64,000 nucleotides of DNA, taken from assembly GCF_036884655.1 (NCBI RefSeq), contig NC_088342.1, positions 31,936,501 through 32,000,500 on the forward strand, given 5' to 3'. How positions within the stretch are numbered: the stretch's first letter is position 1; each line of letters starts with the position of its first letter. Positions 11,599-21,759 of the stretch are shown piece after piece. A program made the position numbers and the translations under genes. The notes under the pieces were generated by a model. The model saw only the letters and a list, made by a program, of their open reading frames with translations, made no database searches and was not told the origin of the DNA. The stretch comes from Musa acuminata AAA Group (lineage: Eukaryota > Streptophyta > Magnoliopsida > Zingiberales > Musaceae).

Positions 11599-12003
11599 TT
11601 TACGGATGTCGTCAATGGTTTAAAAAGTCTTGGTAAATATTTTTCTAACTTTGAACTCATTAGTAAAATATTGAGATCTCTTCCAAAGAGTTGGGACCTT
11701 AAAGTAATGGTCATTCAAGAGGCCAAGGATTTGAATAATTTTCTTCTCAAAGAACTTATCGAGTCATTAATGACTTATGAGATGACCTGCAATGCTCATG
11801 AAGAGCTTGAGAATAACCTTTCAAAGAATAGGAAGGGCTTGACGCTTAGAACAAAAGAAACCCACTCAAGCGAAAGCTCAAGTGATGATGACCTTGAACT
11901 CCTAACCGATGAAGACGAAGTGGCGAACTTCTCCTTCATGACTCTTGACAATGAGGTAAACAACTCAAACAAAACTCCTTTACCTTATTTTAAAATTACT
12001 TGA
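11599..12003 (+). pseudogene. C-terminal half of gag of H (gag-only type)
   Basis: Reads TDVVNGLKSLGKYFSNFEL, then ILRSLPKSWDLKV and EELIESLMTYEMTCNAHEEL, the copia gag block shared with A-F. It continues through an acidic serine run (SSESSSDDDLELL) to the family tail ...TPLPYFKIT and a stop at 12003. Compared with A it lacks the lysine-rich stretch between DDLELL and DEDEVANF. There is no protease or zinc knuckle. The frame is open but the N-terminal half is gone through the deletion described for the LTR. Confidence 0.85.
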
Positions 12004-12588
12004 TGCTTTTCACGAGTTTTTTTTAAATTAGCTAGTAAAAAAAATAGAAAAAAATCTAAAAAAATATCATTCTTGTCTTGCTAAGTTATTTTAAAAAAAT
12101 TAAAATTTGAGCATGACAATTATATGTTAATTCCTAACACTAAGCATGAAAAGTTAGATTCACTAAAAAATGCATTACTATAACAAATAAAATGATTTTG
12201 ATTAAAAATATTTTATGTTTGATGAAATCAATTTTAATGATTTAATAATGTATAATGATGTAATGATGTAATGAAAATATAAAAAGTTTTGGTACAATGC
12301 TTGATGATTTTATTCTATGCATGAGATTTTGAAGTTATACATGATGATTTTTGTGATTTATTGATCTTGATGATTTTTGTTATAAATCTTGCACTTTCAT
12401 TTTAAACAATAATATATATTTTGATTTGACAAAAAGAAGACAAGGACATGCTTGTATGAAATCTATCATAGGAATGCATTTTAAAAATTTCTCTATCTTA
12501 TTAAATTTTTAATAAGAAATTGATAAATCTATTTATGTCATTTTGAATCTCTTGAAAGTGATTTTGATGATTTGTTGATTTAAAAATC
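12004..12588 (+). other. AT-rich non-coding tail of H, truncated
   Basis: Begins tgatgcttttcacgag like other gag-only tails and contains shared phrases such as agcatgaaaagttagattcac and gacatgcttgtatgaaat. No reading frame is conserved. It breaks off at about 12588, where LTR sequence of G starts without a target duplication. Confidence 0.75.
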
Positions 12589-13070
12589 TGACCCAATTTA
12601 GCCCTATTAAGGGCCTAGTTGGCCCCTGACTGAGTTAATGGGATTACCTCCCGATCCTAACTCAACTAATGTTCTAACTATGATTAAGGCAAGCAATTAG
12701 TTTGGTATGTTGATTTTTCTTTCGACGAGCCTTCGGCGAACTTCTCGGCGAGTCTTCCAATGAGCTTCCGATGAACTCCTGACGAATTCTCGACGATCTT
12801 CTGACAAACTCTCCGCGATCATCCAACGAACTCTCGGCGATCTTTCGACGAGCTCTCAGTGATCTTTCGACGAGCCTCCACCGAACTCCCGACAAACTCT
12901 CGACGAGCTCCCGACAAACTTCTGGTACATCGTCCAATTCTTCGACTCTGGCCAATCATCTGCTTCATGCCTTACTGCTATTGTAGTTAATTCTGCACAC
13001 TTATCTCAATACATAGATTAGGTCAAACAATTTACCAATTAATTTCAGCATCAAAATATGAGATTCAATA
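12589..13070 (-). repeat. 3' LTR of G, truncated
   Basis: Matches the part of G's right-hand LTR from about 34563 to 35047: cccaattt/cagcccta, gggattacctcccgatcctaac and the cgaactc/cgatctt repeat (12720-12930). It ends at 13070 in GATTCAATA (canonical GATTCAACA). The rest of the LTR is missing, cut at the junction with H. Confidence 0.85.
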
Positions 13071-13085
13071 ATCTCCTCCTTTTTT
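13071..13085 (-). other. Polypurine tract of G
   Basis: Minus strand AAAAAAGGAGGAGAT directly abuts the 3' LTR, as in A, B, C and F (AAAGGGGGAGAT), with one G to A change. It is where plus-strand DNA synthesis would be primed. Confidence 0.8.
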
Positions 13086-13618
13086 ATGATGACAACTAAT
13101 TGGTGACAGAGTTAACCTTAACTCCCCCTATCTATATGTCATACTTGAGAGAATACAAATTTGAATTCACAGACTTGAATTCAAGCTTTAATCGAATTTA
13201 ATCATATGCATTATGCATCATTATAGTTTTAAGTCATCAAGATATTAAATGTACAATTTTATCACTTCATGCATGATAAAAATGCTTTGGACATAGCCTT
13301 ACATTACTTACTTGCATAAAACATCCTCATATTATTACTTTTATGGTAGCATTCAAAGATTCACAATATTAAGAATCTGATATTGCATCATTGTATGGTA
13401 ACATTAAAAATTTTCAGCATTTAGAGAGATCACAATATCAAAGTAAACACAAGATTACAACATCAAGGTGAATACTGTATCAAAAGTTTTCAACATAAAA
13501 GAGATAACAACATCTAAGTAAACACAAGATTATAACATCAAAGTGAATATAACATCAAAAGTTTTAAAGTTTTCCATCAACTTCTCCCCCTTTGTCATCA
13601 GCAAAAAGACATACACAG
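13086..13618 (-). other. 3' non-coding region of G
   Basis: Minus strand from the stop of the envelope-like ORF to the polypurine tract. It opens with ctgatgacaaagggggagaag, an internal copy of the purine motif also found in A, B, C and F. Near 13105-13185 lie the palindromes GGAGTTAAGGTTAACTC and a gaattcaa-based pair, equivalent to the set upstream of the A and B 3' LTRs. The rest is AT-rich with short repeats such as aacatcaaagtgaata. Confidence 0.7.
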
Positions 13619-13731
13619 CTATTCAGGTGGTGGCAAGTCAAAATGTCTAAATAAAGTATTAAGTTGTCGATGAATATGCTGTATCTCAGTTAAAATTTGG
13701 TCTTGACATTATTCAAATCGATCCATTCGAG
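13619..13731 (-). pseudogene. C-terminal end of G's envelope-like ORF, distal to L
   Basis: This piece continues, in the same frame, the reading frame that ends at 19610 on the other side of L once one TCGAG copy is removed. It encodes about 36 codons ending FDLPPPE and TAG at 13619-13621, with one further in-frame stop (TAA, ending near 13712). The frame continuity across the 5.9 kb insertion is the reason for the call. Confidence 0.7.
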
Positions 13732-14125
13732 TGTTAGAACCCTTGCAGATTCTAAACTTGGGGTTGATCTCTTTAGGGGATCGGCCTCCTTGGAACTCTA
13801 TAGGGGTTCCTCCCTCCAAGTTGCTGCTCAAAGGCTGCAGAAAAGATTCATCTATTGCTTAACAAAAGAGGAGGAATACATAGCTATTTGTAGGGCTTCT
13901 AAACCCTAACTCCTAATAGGATTCCTACTCAAGACTCCTACTTCTAACCAACTCCTAATAGGACTCCTACTTAAGACTCCTATTCCCTTACAACTCCTAA
14001 TTCTTCTCTAAGAAACAACCTCCTAACCCTAGCCGACCTCTTCACCTCTTTAATAGGAGTCGGCTTAGGTAGGTTTTATATGAATGTCCCTCTCAATTAG
14101 GACTCTCCTAGCTAGAGTCCTAACA
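13732..14125 (-). repeat. 3' LTR of L (394 bp)
   Basis: Begins TGTTAGAACCC and ends GAGTCCTAACA on the plus strand. Its TATA equivalent is altered (plus strand tatttgta where the other LTR has tatttata), whereas the promoter-bearing 5' LTR keeps TATAAATA. Confidence 0.93.
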
Positions 14126-14160
14126 GACCCGCCCTCTTCAAATCAGCCTTGTCCTCAAGG
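14126..14160 (-). other. Polypurine tract region of L
   Basis: The minus strand next to the 3' LTR reads GAAGAGGGCGGGTC, a purine-rich run fitting a polypurine tract for plus-strand priming. The interruption by C and T is unusual but the position is right. Confidence 0.65.
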
Positions 14161-14164
14161 CTGA

Positions 14165-14508
14165 GATTCCATGAACTCAGGGAACCGGGTCTTCAGCTCC
14201 TCATATGGTTCCCATGTGGCGTCTTCAAGTGGTAGATTATTCAAATGCACTAGTACTTCAGTAGAGGGATGTCGGCGACGCATCATGATCCTGCCATCGA
14301 GGATGGCTTGTGGTTAGGCTTGAATAACTTCATCCTCAATTGTGTTGGGCAGTTGGATCTGAGGTGACTCGTGTTCTCCCAACTTGGGCTTCAGGCATGA
14401 TACGTGGAAGACAGGGTGAATTTTGGCATCCTCAGGTAATTTAAGTTTGTATGCTCCAATACGCTTTGTGATCTGATAGGGCCCATAAAAATGTGGGGAT
14501 AGCTTCAT
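14165..14508 (-). pseudogene. Integrase C-terminus and chromodomain-like end of L pol
   Basis: Reads FYGPYQITKRIGAYKLKLP, then IHPVFHVSCLKP, the conserved GPY/F-type end of gypsy integrase. After one in-frame stop (14311-14313) it continues AILDGRIMMRRR, then EVLVHLNNLPLEDATWEPYEEL, a typical plant chromodomain pattern with the ATWE motif. Such domains bind methylated histone H3 and steer integration to heterochromatin. The frame ends close to the polypurine tract. Confidence 0.85.
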
Positions 14509-14745
14509 GGAGGCTCGAGTGTTGATGGAGAGTTGCTTGTATGGTTGTAGGCGAAGATAAACCTAATCTCCCACTGAAAATTCTCTTTCACTTTGTCGTA
14601 TGTCGGCTTGCTGCTTCATTCTGGCTTGAGTGGTAGAGAGATTTTCTTTTAATAGTTGTAAGAGTTTGTCCCTATCAATCAATTCTTGGTCGACCTGATC
14701 CACCTTGGCCGAGCCAATTACATACTTTGGAATCACAGGGGCTGG

Positions 14746-15447
14746 TCAACCATACAATGCTTCATAAGGGGCACATTTTGTAGATGAATGATATGTAGTA
14801 TTATACCACCATTCGGCCCAAGGAAGCCATTTCGCCCACTCTTTTGGTCGGTCACTAGCGAAACACCGAAGGTACGTCTCTAAGCACCTATTTACCACCT
14901 CTGTTTGGCCGTCAGTTTGTGGATGATACGCTGTGCTCATCTTGAGTTTGGTGCCTTGTAACTGAAATAACTCGGTCCAAAATTTGCTAGTGAAGATCCT
15001 ATCACGATCACTTACGATGGACCTTGCCATCCCATGCAGTTTAATAATATTTTCTATGAAAATCTAGGCAATACTAGCAGCGGTGTAGGGATTTCTCACA
15101 GCACAAAAATGAGCATATTTCGTAAGTCGATCAACCACCACGAGAATCGTGCTTTTACCTTTGGAAGGTGGCAGCCCTTCAATGAAGTCCATGGAAATGT
15201 CAGTCCACACTAAGTCCGGTATGGGTAGTGGTTGTAGCTTCCCTGGATTTGCCACAGTTTCACCCTTGTGTTGTTGACATACATCACATTGTGCCACATA
15301 TTCAGCAATAATTTTTTTCATCCCTATCCAATAAAAATTTTGCTTCACTCTTTTGTAGGTTCTTAGGAATCCAGAGTGCCCTACTGAAGGTATGGAGTAC
15401 ATTTCATGCAAGATAATTATGATGCAAGGGGAGTTAGGTATAAGCAC
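14746..15447 (-). pseudogene. Integrase of L (zinc and catalytic core)
   Basis: The zinc-binding pattern is visible as LHEMYSIPSVGHSG, then QCDVCQQH (H-H-C-C). The catalytic core has WTDISMDFIEGLP (first Asp), [14 protein letters not shown] (second Asp) and the Glu in [11 protein letters not shown], so all three DDE residues are present. The core ends [20 protein letters not shown]. An in-frame stop after AASIA (about 15064) splits the domain. Integrase inserts the cDNA into chromosomal DNA. Confidence 0.9.
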
Positions 15448-15480
15448 AATGCGACCTTTGTAGCGTAGATCCCTCGAATC

Positions 15481-16479
15481 TCAAGTGTAGTGGGCTATTG
15501 CACTTGGATCCTCCTCCAATTTTTTTATGATGTTGCTGATCTCTGGATCCTTCTTCCATTCTTTCCTAATGTCCTCGAGGAGACCAGTGGTAGGAAGGGA
15601 GATGGCTAAAACCTTAGCTTGTTCAGGTAGCCGTGAGAGTACATCTGCAACAACGTTTTCTTTCCCCTTTTTGTAAATAATTTCATAATCAAATCCAAGA
15701 AGTTTGGTTACCCATTTTTGCTGCTCAGGGGATGATATATTTTGCTCCAAAAAGTACTTGAGGATTTTATGGTCAGTTTTAATTTGAAATCGCCGGTCGA
15801 TCAAGTAGGGTCTCCACCTCGTTACTGCGTGTACAATGGCGAGCATCTCCTTATCATATACGGATATGTTTTGATGGGAGGGAGATAATGTCTTGCTAGT
15901 GTATGCCAGTGGTCGACTATTTTGCATGAGAACGACTCCAATTCGAACTCCAGATGCGTCGGCCTCAATGATGAAGGGTCTATTGAAATCTGGTAATGCA
16001 AGCACCGGCGTCGTTGTCATGGCTGCTTTAAGTTTGTCGAAGGCAACGGAGGCTTTGTCCAACCATTGGAAAGCATCTTTTTTTAGTAGAGAGGTGAGTG
16101 GTGCACTGATCTTCCCATAGTCCTTAACAAATTTTCGGTAGTAGCCCGTTAGTCCAAGGAACCCGCGCAGTAATTTCACGTTTGTAGGTATCGGCCAGCC
16201 TTGCATTGCCTCAATTTTTGTTGGGTCTACAGCCACTCCTTCTTCTGATATTATATGCCCAAGGTACTCTACTTTTTGCTGGAGAAAGCTGCACTTTGGT
16301 TGCTTAACAAAAAGAGTATTCTCCCGAAGGATCGTCAAAATAATCCATAAATGCTGAAAGTGAGTCTCAAGAGAAGGGCTGTAAATGAGAATATCATCGA
16401 AAAATACCAGCACAAATTTACGAAGAAAGAATTCATACCATGAGACTTTGAAAGGTTGAAGGAGCATTAGTGAGTCCAA
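15481..16479 (-). pseudogene. Reverse transcriptase C-terminal half and RNase H of L
   Basis: Open for 332 codons. It begins in the fingers/palm with LVFFDDILIYS at about 16385-16410; FFDD is the catalytic pair equivalent to YVDD. It continues with KVEYLGHIISEEGV and LRGFLGLTGYYRKFVKDYG, then RNase H with PFIIEADASGVRIG, YDKEMLAIVHA and FQIKTDHKIL, and ends VADVLSRLPE. The start is shifted by one base relative to the upstream frame near 16438. It ends before the integrase at a stop near 15481. Confidence 0.92.
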
Positions 16480-17488
16480 AAGGCATTACCAAGAATTCAT
16501 AATGGCCATCATATGTGCGAAATGCAGTTTTTGGAATGTCATCTTTACATACCCGAATTTGGTGGTAACCGGATCGGAGGTCTAACTTCGTGAAGACTCG
16601 AGCTCCTTTCAATTCATCAAGAAGTTCATCCACCACTAGTATTGGGTACTTGTCCTTGATGGTGATGCCATTTAAAGCTCGGTAGTCGATGCACATCCGC
16701 CAAGTTCCGTCCTTCTTGCGTACAAGTAGCACCGGTGAGGAATAGGGGCTGCAACTTGGTCGAATCACCCCTGTTTCAAGCATCTCCTTTACAATCTTTT
16801 CAATTTCATCTTTCTGGAGGTGAGGATATCGATACGGTCGAGTGTTTGCTGGTGGCTTGCCCAGAAGGATTGGAATTTGATGGTCATATTGTCGAGAAGG
16901 AGGAAGACCGCACGGTTCAGCAAAAATGTCAGCAAACTCAGTAAGCAATCGGGCAAGATTTTGATCTTCAATTTCTATTTTCTTCCCTTCTGGTTGCGGT
17001 TGAAGATGCATCAAAAAGCCATCATTTACCTTGTGCAAAACTTTCTCCATTCGTTGGGTCGAAACGGTGGTTACGTTTCTTCCGCGCTTCCCGCGTAGGA
17101 TGATTTGTTTGCCCTTACAATAGAATTTCATAATTAATTTAGAAAAGTTCCAAGAGACATCACCTAGTGTAGTCAACCATTCTATGCCAAGCACGGCCTC
17201 ATAGTCATCAATTGGTAGGAGGAAGAAATCGGTGATAATTTCTTGGTCTTGCAGTAATAGTTTCACCTGCGGGCATCTTTGGTCGCACTTTAGGATTCTG
17301 CCGTCGGCAACCTTTACATCAAACTTGTTGCAGCCTTCAATATGCAGTGCCATCCGAGCAGCAACCTTACTATTCAGGAAGTTATTAGTGCTGCTCGTGT
17401 CGATGAGAATAGTGATCGGCTGTTGTTTGAGAAGGCCTCCAACTTTCATCGTTTGCGGGTTTGAGTAGCCGGCTAGTGCGTGTACCAT
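16433..17488 (-). pseudogene. Protease and reverse transcriptase N-terminal half of L
   Basis: A 351-codon frame. The retropepsin motif appears as [11 protein letters not shown] around residues 28-38, where the usual Gly of D-T/S-G is Ser, so the protease would be impaired. It continues with [13 protein letters not shown] and the reverse transcriptase start [45 protein letters not shown] and [14 protein letters not shown] one-base frameshift near 16438 separates it from the FFDD half. The gag frame upstream is also offset by one base (near 17572). Confidence 0.92.
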
Positions 17489-17571
17489 AATGTCGGTCGG
17501 TTGTGGCTCTTCTTCTATATCTTCTTCTTCATGTTCAAGGCTCTCTTCTAGATGTTCAATGACCTCTTCTT

Positions 17572-18459
17572 CTACTGTTCAATCATAAGAAGTCTGCCTT
17601 TTTTACAGCGATGCTCGCGGCTCCATGGCTCGTCACAATGCCAACATAACCCCTTCGCAGATCGCTCCCGAAGTTCTTCTCTTGTCAACCTTTTTGGTGT
17701 AGGGACTCGGTTGATAGTAGAGGGGGCTGAGGGCTTCAGTATTATAGGTCGAGGAGTGATCCTAGTCCTTCGGGCTTCATGGTTCAATCGCTCCTCTTGA
17801 AATCGTGCGAAAGAGATGGCTGCCATAAGCGTGTATAGTTGTCGTGCTTTAACTTCTCCCCGGATCTCCGGCTTCAAGCCCTCAATGAAGGTCCCCAATA
17901 GCTATTTTTCAGACCAATCACGAGTTTGATTAAATAACCTTTCAAACCTGGTTTGGTACTCCTGAATGGTGGAGGTTTGTCGGATCTTTACTAGTTGTCC
18001 GTCAATGTTCTCGTAATCGGTTGGTCCGAAGCGGATCAGCAGTCCTTCTTTGAATTGTCACCATGAAAGGACTCCATAAGTATGTTCAAACCAGTCAAAC
18101 CACTGTATGGCATCCCCTTCAAGATGTATAGCTGTAATTTCCACCATGGATGCGTCCGCAGTTTTATGGTACCGAAAATATCACTTTGCGCGCGAGATCC
18201 AACCAATTGGGTATCCTTCTTCCCATCTAGGGAAGTCCACTCTCATGCGTGAATAGTTGGGGTCGGTTATAGCGCCTCCCCTCTCTTGGAAATCATCTCT
18301 TTGGGCTTGATGCGATTGGATAGAGCTCTCTCCTTGATGTGACTTTTTTGGGCTTGGTGGTCGGCCCAAACTGAATTCGGTAAAGAGAGTCCGAATCTTA
18401 TCCTCCATTCATGCCTCGAAGGCTTCTAATTTAGCATTGATTGCCTCCTCAGATTCCAT
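17572..18459 (-). pseudogene. Gag of L
   Basis: Start taken at ATG 18457-18459 (MESEEAINAKLEAF). The stretch contains RVDFPRWEEG, IQWFDWFEHT, LIRFGP, QEYQTRFERL, FIEGLKPEIRGEV and ARFQEERL, typical of gypsy retrotransposon capsid (Retrotrans_gag). It ends in the zinc knuckle CWHCDEPWSREHRCKKG. In-frame stops occur after FEA, after RAK, at a Trp position (SW-stop-QF) and after SEK, so the protein cannot be made whole. Gag ends MIEQ-stop and pol begins one base out of register. Confidence 0.88.
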
Positions 18460-19200
18460 AGTATATGCCTCCAAATCTGTGATGTTAAGATTTCTCTTTT
18501 GTTGGCGGGTTAAAGGCATATATAGGTTGAGAGAAGTAATGGTTGAAAGGGTTGGTGGATTGGTAGATGTAGCTACGGTTTAGGCTTGTTTTGTGGCAGT
18601 TTTGGGTGCAGTTTGAGGGTGTGATTTGGAGGAGTTTTAGATCTGTGATAGAAAGTTTTAGATCTATGATAGATGGCAGCAAAGTTTTGATAGAAATCAG
18701 TGGAAGTTTGCTGTAGAATTTTGTTGTATTGTAAGAGCAGAATTTTCGTTGAAGAAACATCGGTTTCTCAATGAAATCTCCACAAAAATTTAAGAGATTT
18801 GAGGAGGGAATTGACAGCAATATCTCAGTTTATATGACAGCAAGGATGTACAGTTTAATCAAGAAAATTTCGGTAGTAACAGCAAGAAAATTGGTGTAAA
18901 TTGCGATAGCAGAATTCTCGTCGAAAAAATTTCAGCAACTTACGATGAAAATTTGCAGCAATATAGGAACAAATTTTTTTTTTTTTTTGGATTTTCGAAT
19001 AGGGATAACTAAATTGCAGCAGCAGTAAGGTAAGAAACCAGAACCTGTTGTAATTCACTGGGAGATCAAAGGATGATCTGCGGTGGTGGAGATGATGGTG
19101 GAATTTGGCGAGGATCTTTTAAGCAATTGTGGGAATTGCTTTGGGCGGTTGTGGAGGGTTGATGGATGGCTATGGAAGGGCAGTGAGATGCCAAGAACGC
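18460..19200 (-). other. 5' leader of L
   Basis: Untranslated leader of about 740 bp between the primer site and gag. It contains a T-homopolymer at about 18976-18990 and one copy of the unit that is triplicated in K. The open frames in it have no recognisable domain. Confidence 0.7.
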
Positions 19201-19213
19201 TGCTCTGATACCA
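19201..19213 (-). other. Primer binding site of L
   Basis: Plus-strand tgctctgatacca is TGGTATCAGAGCA on the minus strand, a perfect 13-base match to the initiator tRNA-Met 3' end complement, two bases inside the LTR. Confidence 0.92.
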
Positions 19214-19215
19214 GG

Positions 19216-19609
19216 TGTTAGAACCCTTGCAGATTCTAAACTTGGGGTTGATCTCTTTAGGGGATCGGCCTCCTTGGAACTCTATAGGGGTTCCTCCCTC
19301 CAAGTTGCTGCTCAAAGGCTACAGAAAAGATTCATCTATTGCTTAACAAAAGAGGAGGAATACATGGCTATTTATAGGGCTTCTAAACCCTAACTCCTAA
19401 TAGGATTCCTACTCAAGGTTCCTACTTCTAACCAACTCCTAATAGGACTCCTACTTAAGACTCCTATTCCCTTACAACTCCTAATTCTTCTCTAAGAAAC
19501 AACCTCCTAACCCTAGCCGACCTCTTCACCTCTTTAATAGGAGTTGGCTTAGGTAGATTTTACATGAATGTCCCTCTCAATTAGGACTCTCCTAGCTAGA
19601 GTCCTAACA
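19216..19609 (-). repeat. 5' LTR of L (394 bp)
   Basis: Begins TGTTAGAACCC and ends GAGTCCTAACA on the plus strand. The minus strand carries TATAAATA (plus tatttata at 19369-19376), the likely element promoter. Eight transitions separate it from the 3' LTR. Confidence 0.93.
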
Positions 19610-20590
19610 TCGAGTCCCTATGTCGTCAGTAGATGAGGATGGTGCTTGCTCTATTAGAGGTGTTACCTCAAAGGGACCAGTAGGAGGAGTTTGATTGCCC
19701 CTAAATATTGGTGTTTCAGGTTCTCGATCAAGTGAGAGGAGGTCAATTCTTCTGGATAATCTAGTCCATATCCCATTTCTGAATATACATTTTAATCTTC
19801 ATAGTATATTTCTATTTATGACATTAAACCTATCTAGTTTCATAACTTCTTCGTCAGGTGGCATAACTATGTCATAAGCATAGATTAGTCTTGTGATCAA
19901 GCCACCATATGGAAACATCATATCCTTTTCCGATAGTTCAATTATATTTTGTTGTATTAGGTAGCCAAAATAATTTTCAAGTTCTTTCTTAATCCAATAC
20001 ATCATTCCTATTTTCATTTGGTTAATTTCATCATGATGATATTGTTTTGGAATTATAATGCTTATCAAGATGTGATGAAGTAGTTTGGTGTTGAAAGGTA
20101 GTAAATATTTACAGCTTTTTGGAAGAATAGACAAGTTAGGATTACCGAAGATGGTTCTTAAGGCTTCAGAATAAGTGGTCCTAACTAATGCTTAATCCCA
20201 TTGTCCTCTAAAATAACAACCTTTTTCTTTCTCTGTAATTCCTATGAGGCTGCAAATTATGCTATCTGAAATGGGTATATAATATCCTAAGAGATAAGTA
20301 GACACTCTATCATTTTCATCCACATGTAAATTGTTGTAAAATAGCCTAACAAATCTAGGATAAATAAGTTCATATATTTGAAGGATTGGAAGGATATCTA
20401 GGTTAGCAAACCATTAAATAGGTTTCAAATCACTCAATTCCTCTAAGTCTATATATTTACCCTTATGAACATTTCTAGACTCTATGGTAGGAAATCTAAG
20501 GGCATGTTGAGAAGAATCAAAAAGTAAGGAATCATAGTTTTCATCTTTTCTCCTCTTCCCTTTGTCCCTTGAGGATCTTCTAGAAGTCAT
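19610..20590 (-). pseudogene. Envelope-like third ORF of G (main part)
   Basis: Starts at ATG 20588-20590 (MTSRRSSRDKGKRRKDEN) and reads about 325 codons in one frame to the L insertion, then on at 13731-13619. Only three stops interrupt this part (after LKPI, after GQWD and after NRNIL), so it is a recently decayed gene. It has a basic N-terminus, FVRLFYNNLHV, GYYIPISDSIICSLIGI, LLPFNTKLLHHIL, PYGGLITRLIYAYDIV and a polar proline-rich end. The order LPYG-L-T-R after a YHxDE-type segment resembles the plant-retroelement extra ORF often annotated putative plant transposon protein, found 3' of pol in some SIRE-like elements. I see no signal peptide and no clear membrane segment. The position downstream of pol is why it is called envelope-like; function is unknown. 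Confidence 0.75.
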
Positions 20591-20904
20591 GGAGACAACA
20601 ATTATGAAGATAAATAAGAGACAAGAATAAGTAATGCAAAAGGGAAAACAATTTGGTTTAGGGATTACCTTAGAAGTTTTTTTCTTCTTATGATCACCAA
20701 AAGGGTGTTTGAGATTGATCCTTGATTTAGCAGAAAAATGAGGATTCTTTTGAGTTGCTAGAGGGAGAGCAAGAGGATCAAGAGGTTTAGAGCACTTTGG
20801 AAAGGTGTAGACTGAGTTGGGGTCAGTTCTACCACCGACCTAGCTTATTCTTTATATAGAGCAGGTTGCGGGCGTGGCACCGCCAGCTGGGTGGTACTAC
20901 CGCC
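20591..20904 (-). promoter_or_regulatory. Spacer upstream of G's third ORF with TATA box
   Basis: Between pol and the third ORF (continued at 28891-29080 across A). The minus strand reads GGTAGTACCACCCAGC, GGCGGTGCCACGCC and then TCTATATAAAG (20851-20860), about 270 bases before the ATG. This order, GGTGG/ACCACC modules followed closely by a TATA box, mirrors the LTR promoters of these elements. A GTAAT donor-like site follows aacttctaag near 20668. Promoter activity is inferred only. Confidence 0.5.
20900..20904. repeat. Target duplication left of A (CCGCC)
   Basis: CCGCC here is repeated at 28891-28895, exactly flanking the TGTTGA...CTAACA ends of A. Confidence 0.93.
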
Positions 20905-21759
20905 TGTTGAATCTCGTATTTTGATGATGAAACTACTTGATATATGTTTATGATTTAATCTGCGTTTTGAGTGACGCAGGGTGCTTCGATCAGGATGAGA
21001 CAATTAAAGCAGGAAAATCATGTTGTGCCGGAGGAACATGTCAGAAGATTGGACGTCGGGCCGATGGATCGGTCGACGTATCGACAGAAGGCTTCGGGTC
21101 GTGGACTCGGGCATCGGGCCAAGAAGAGCGGGTATTGTGCCAAGGATATCGGAGTTGCGGAGCCAACTGGCCGATTGGGCAATAGGTCGCAGGAAAGGAC
21201 GATGCGCCGAAGAATCGGATGAAGCGTCGAGGGACCAATGACATGCCGGACAACTTGGTTAATTGCTTAGGATTAATTGTCTCGATCGAAGTTTTGTTTT
21301 GAGTGTGCAGGATTAACTACGATGAAAGTTAGACAAGCAGCAGGAGTTGCGCCGGAGTCAAGTTCATGATCACATTGGAAGTTCGAGAGTTCGACGGAAG
21401 TTCGGACGGTCGTCGGAGGTTCTGCGAGAACAGATCCGAGAAGTCCAGAAGCTTGCCAAGCGAAGCTCGTCGGAACTTGCCAAGTGGATCGTCGCAAAGT
21501 CCAGGAGTTTGCCGGAAGTCCGCAGGAGCATCACCGAGGGTTCATCGGATGATCGACCGAAGTTCGCCGGAAACTCGCCGGAAGAAGCGATTGACGCACC
21601 GAAGCAAAGCTGCAGAAATTGTCTTAGATTTAATCGTAGTTAGCACGTTGATTAAGTTGGAAAATGGGAGGTGATCCCATTGGCTTAATCTTGGGGCAAT
21701 TGGGCCCCTGAAAGACTGAAATTGGGCCGAATGGAACTAACCATTCGGACCCTGATTAC

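Larger units (their letters stand above)
13732..19609 (-). mobile_element. Element L: complete Ty3/gypsy chromovirus (Reina-like), 5878 bp
   Basis: Complete minus-strand element flanked by identical TCGAG duplications (13727-13731 and 19610-19614). It has 394 bp LTRs, an initiator-Met primer site, gag, protease, reverse transcriptase, RNase H, integrase and a C-terminal chromodomain-like segment. Small LTRs, total size, Met primer and chromodomain suggest the Reina clade, an inference from family knowledge. The LTRs differ at 8 of 394 positions by my count, all transitions, so insertion is fairly recent. The ORFs nevertheless have several stops and at least two frameshifts. Confidence 0.93.

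Noticed and set aside
21347..21674. Plus-strand open frames rich in RRKFAGSSPEE-type peptides, also at 27145-27472, 41050-41388 and 46368-46811
   Set aside because: They lie in LTRs, over the degenerate gaagttcg/ccggaag repeat, in several frames at once. They recur wherever the LTR recurs, so they are repeat readings and not genes.
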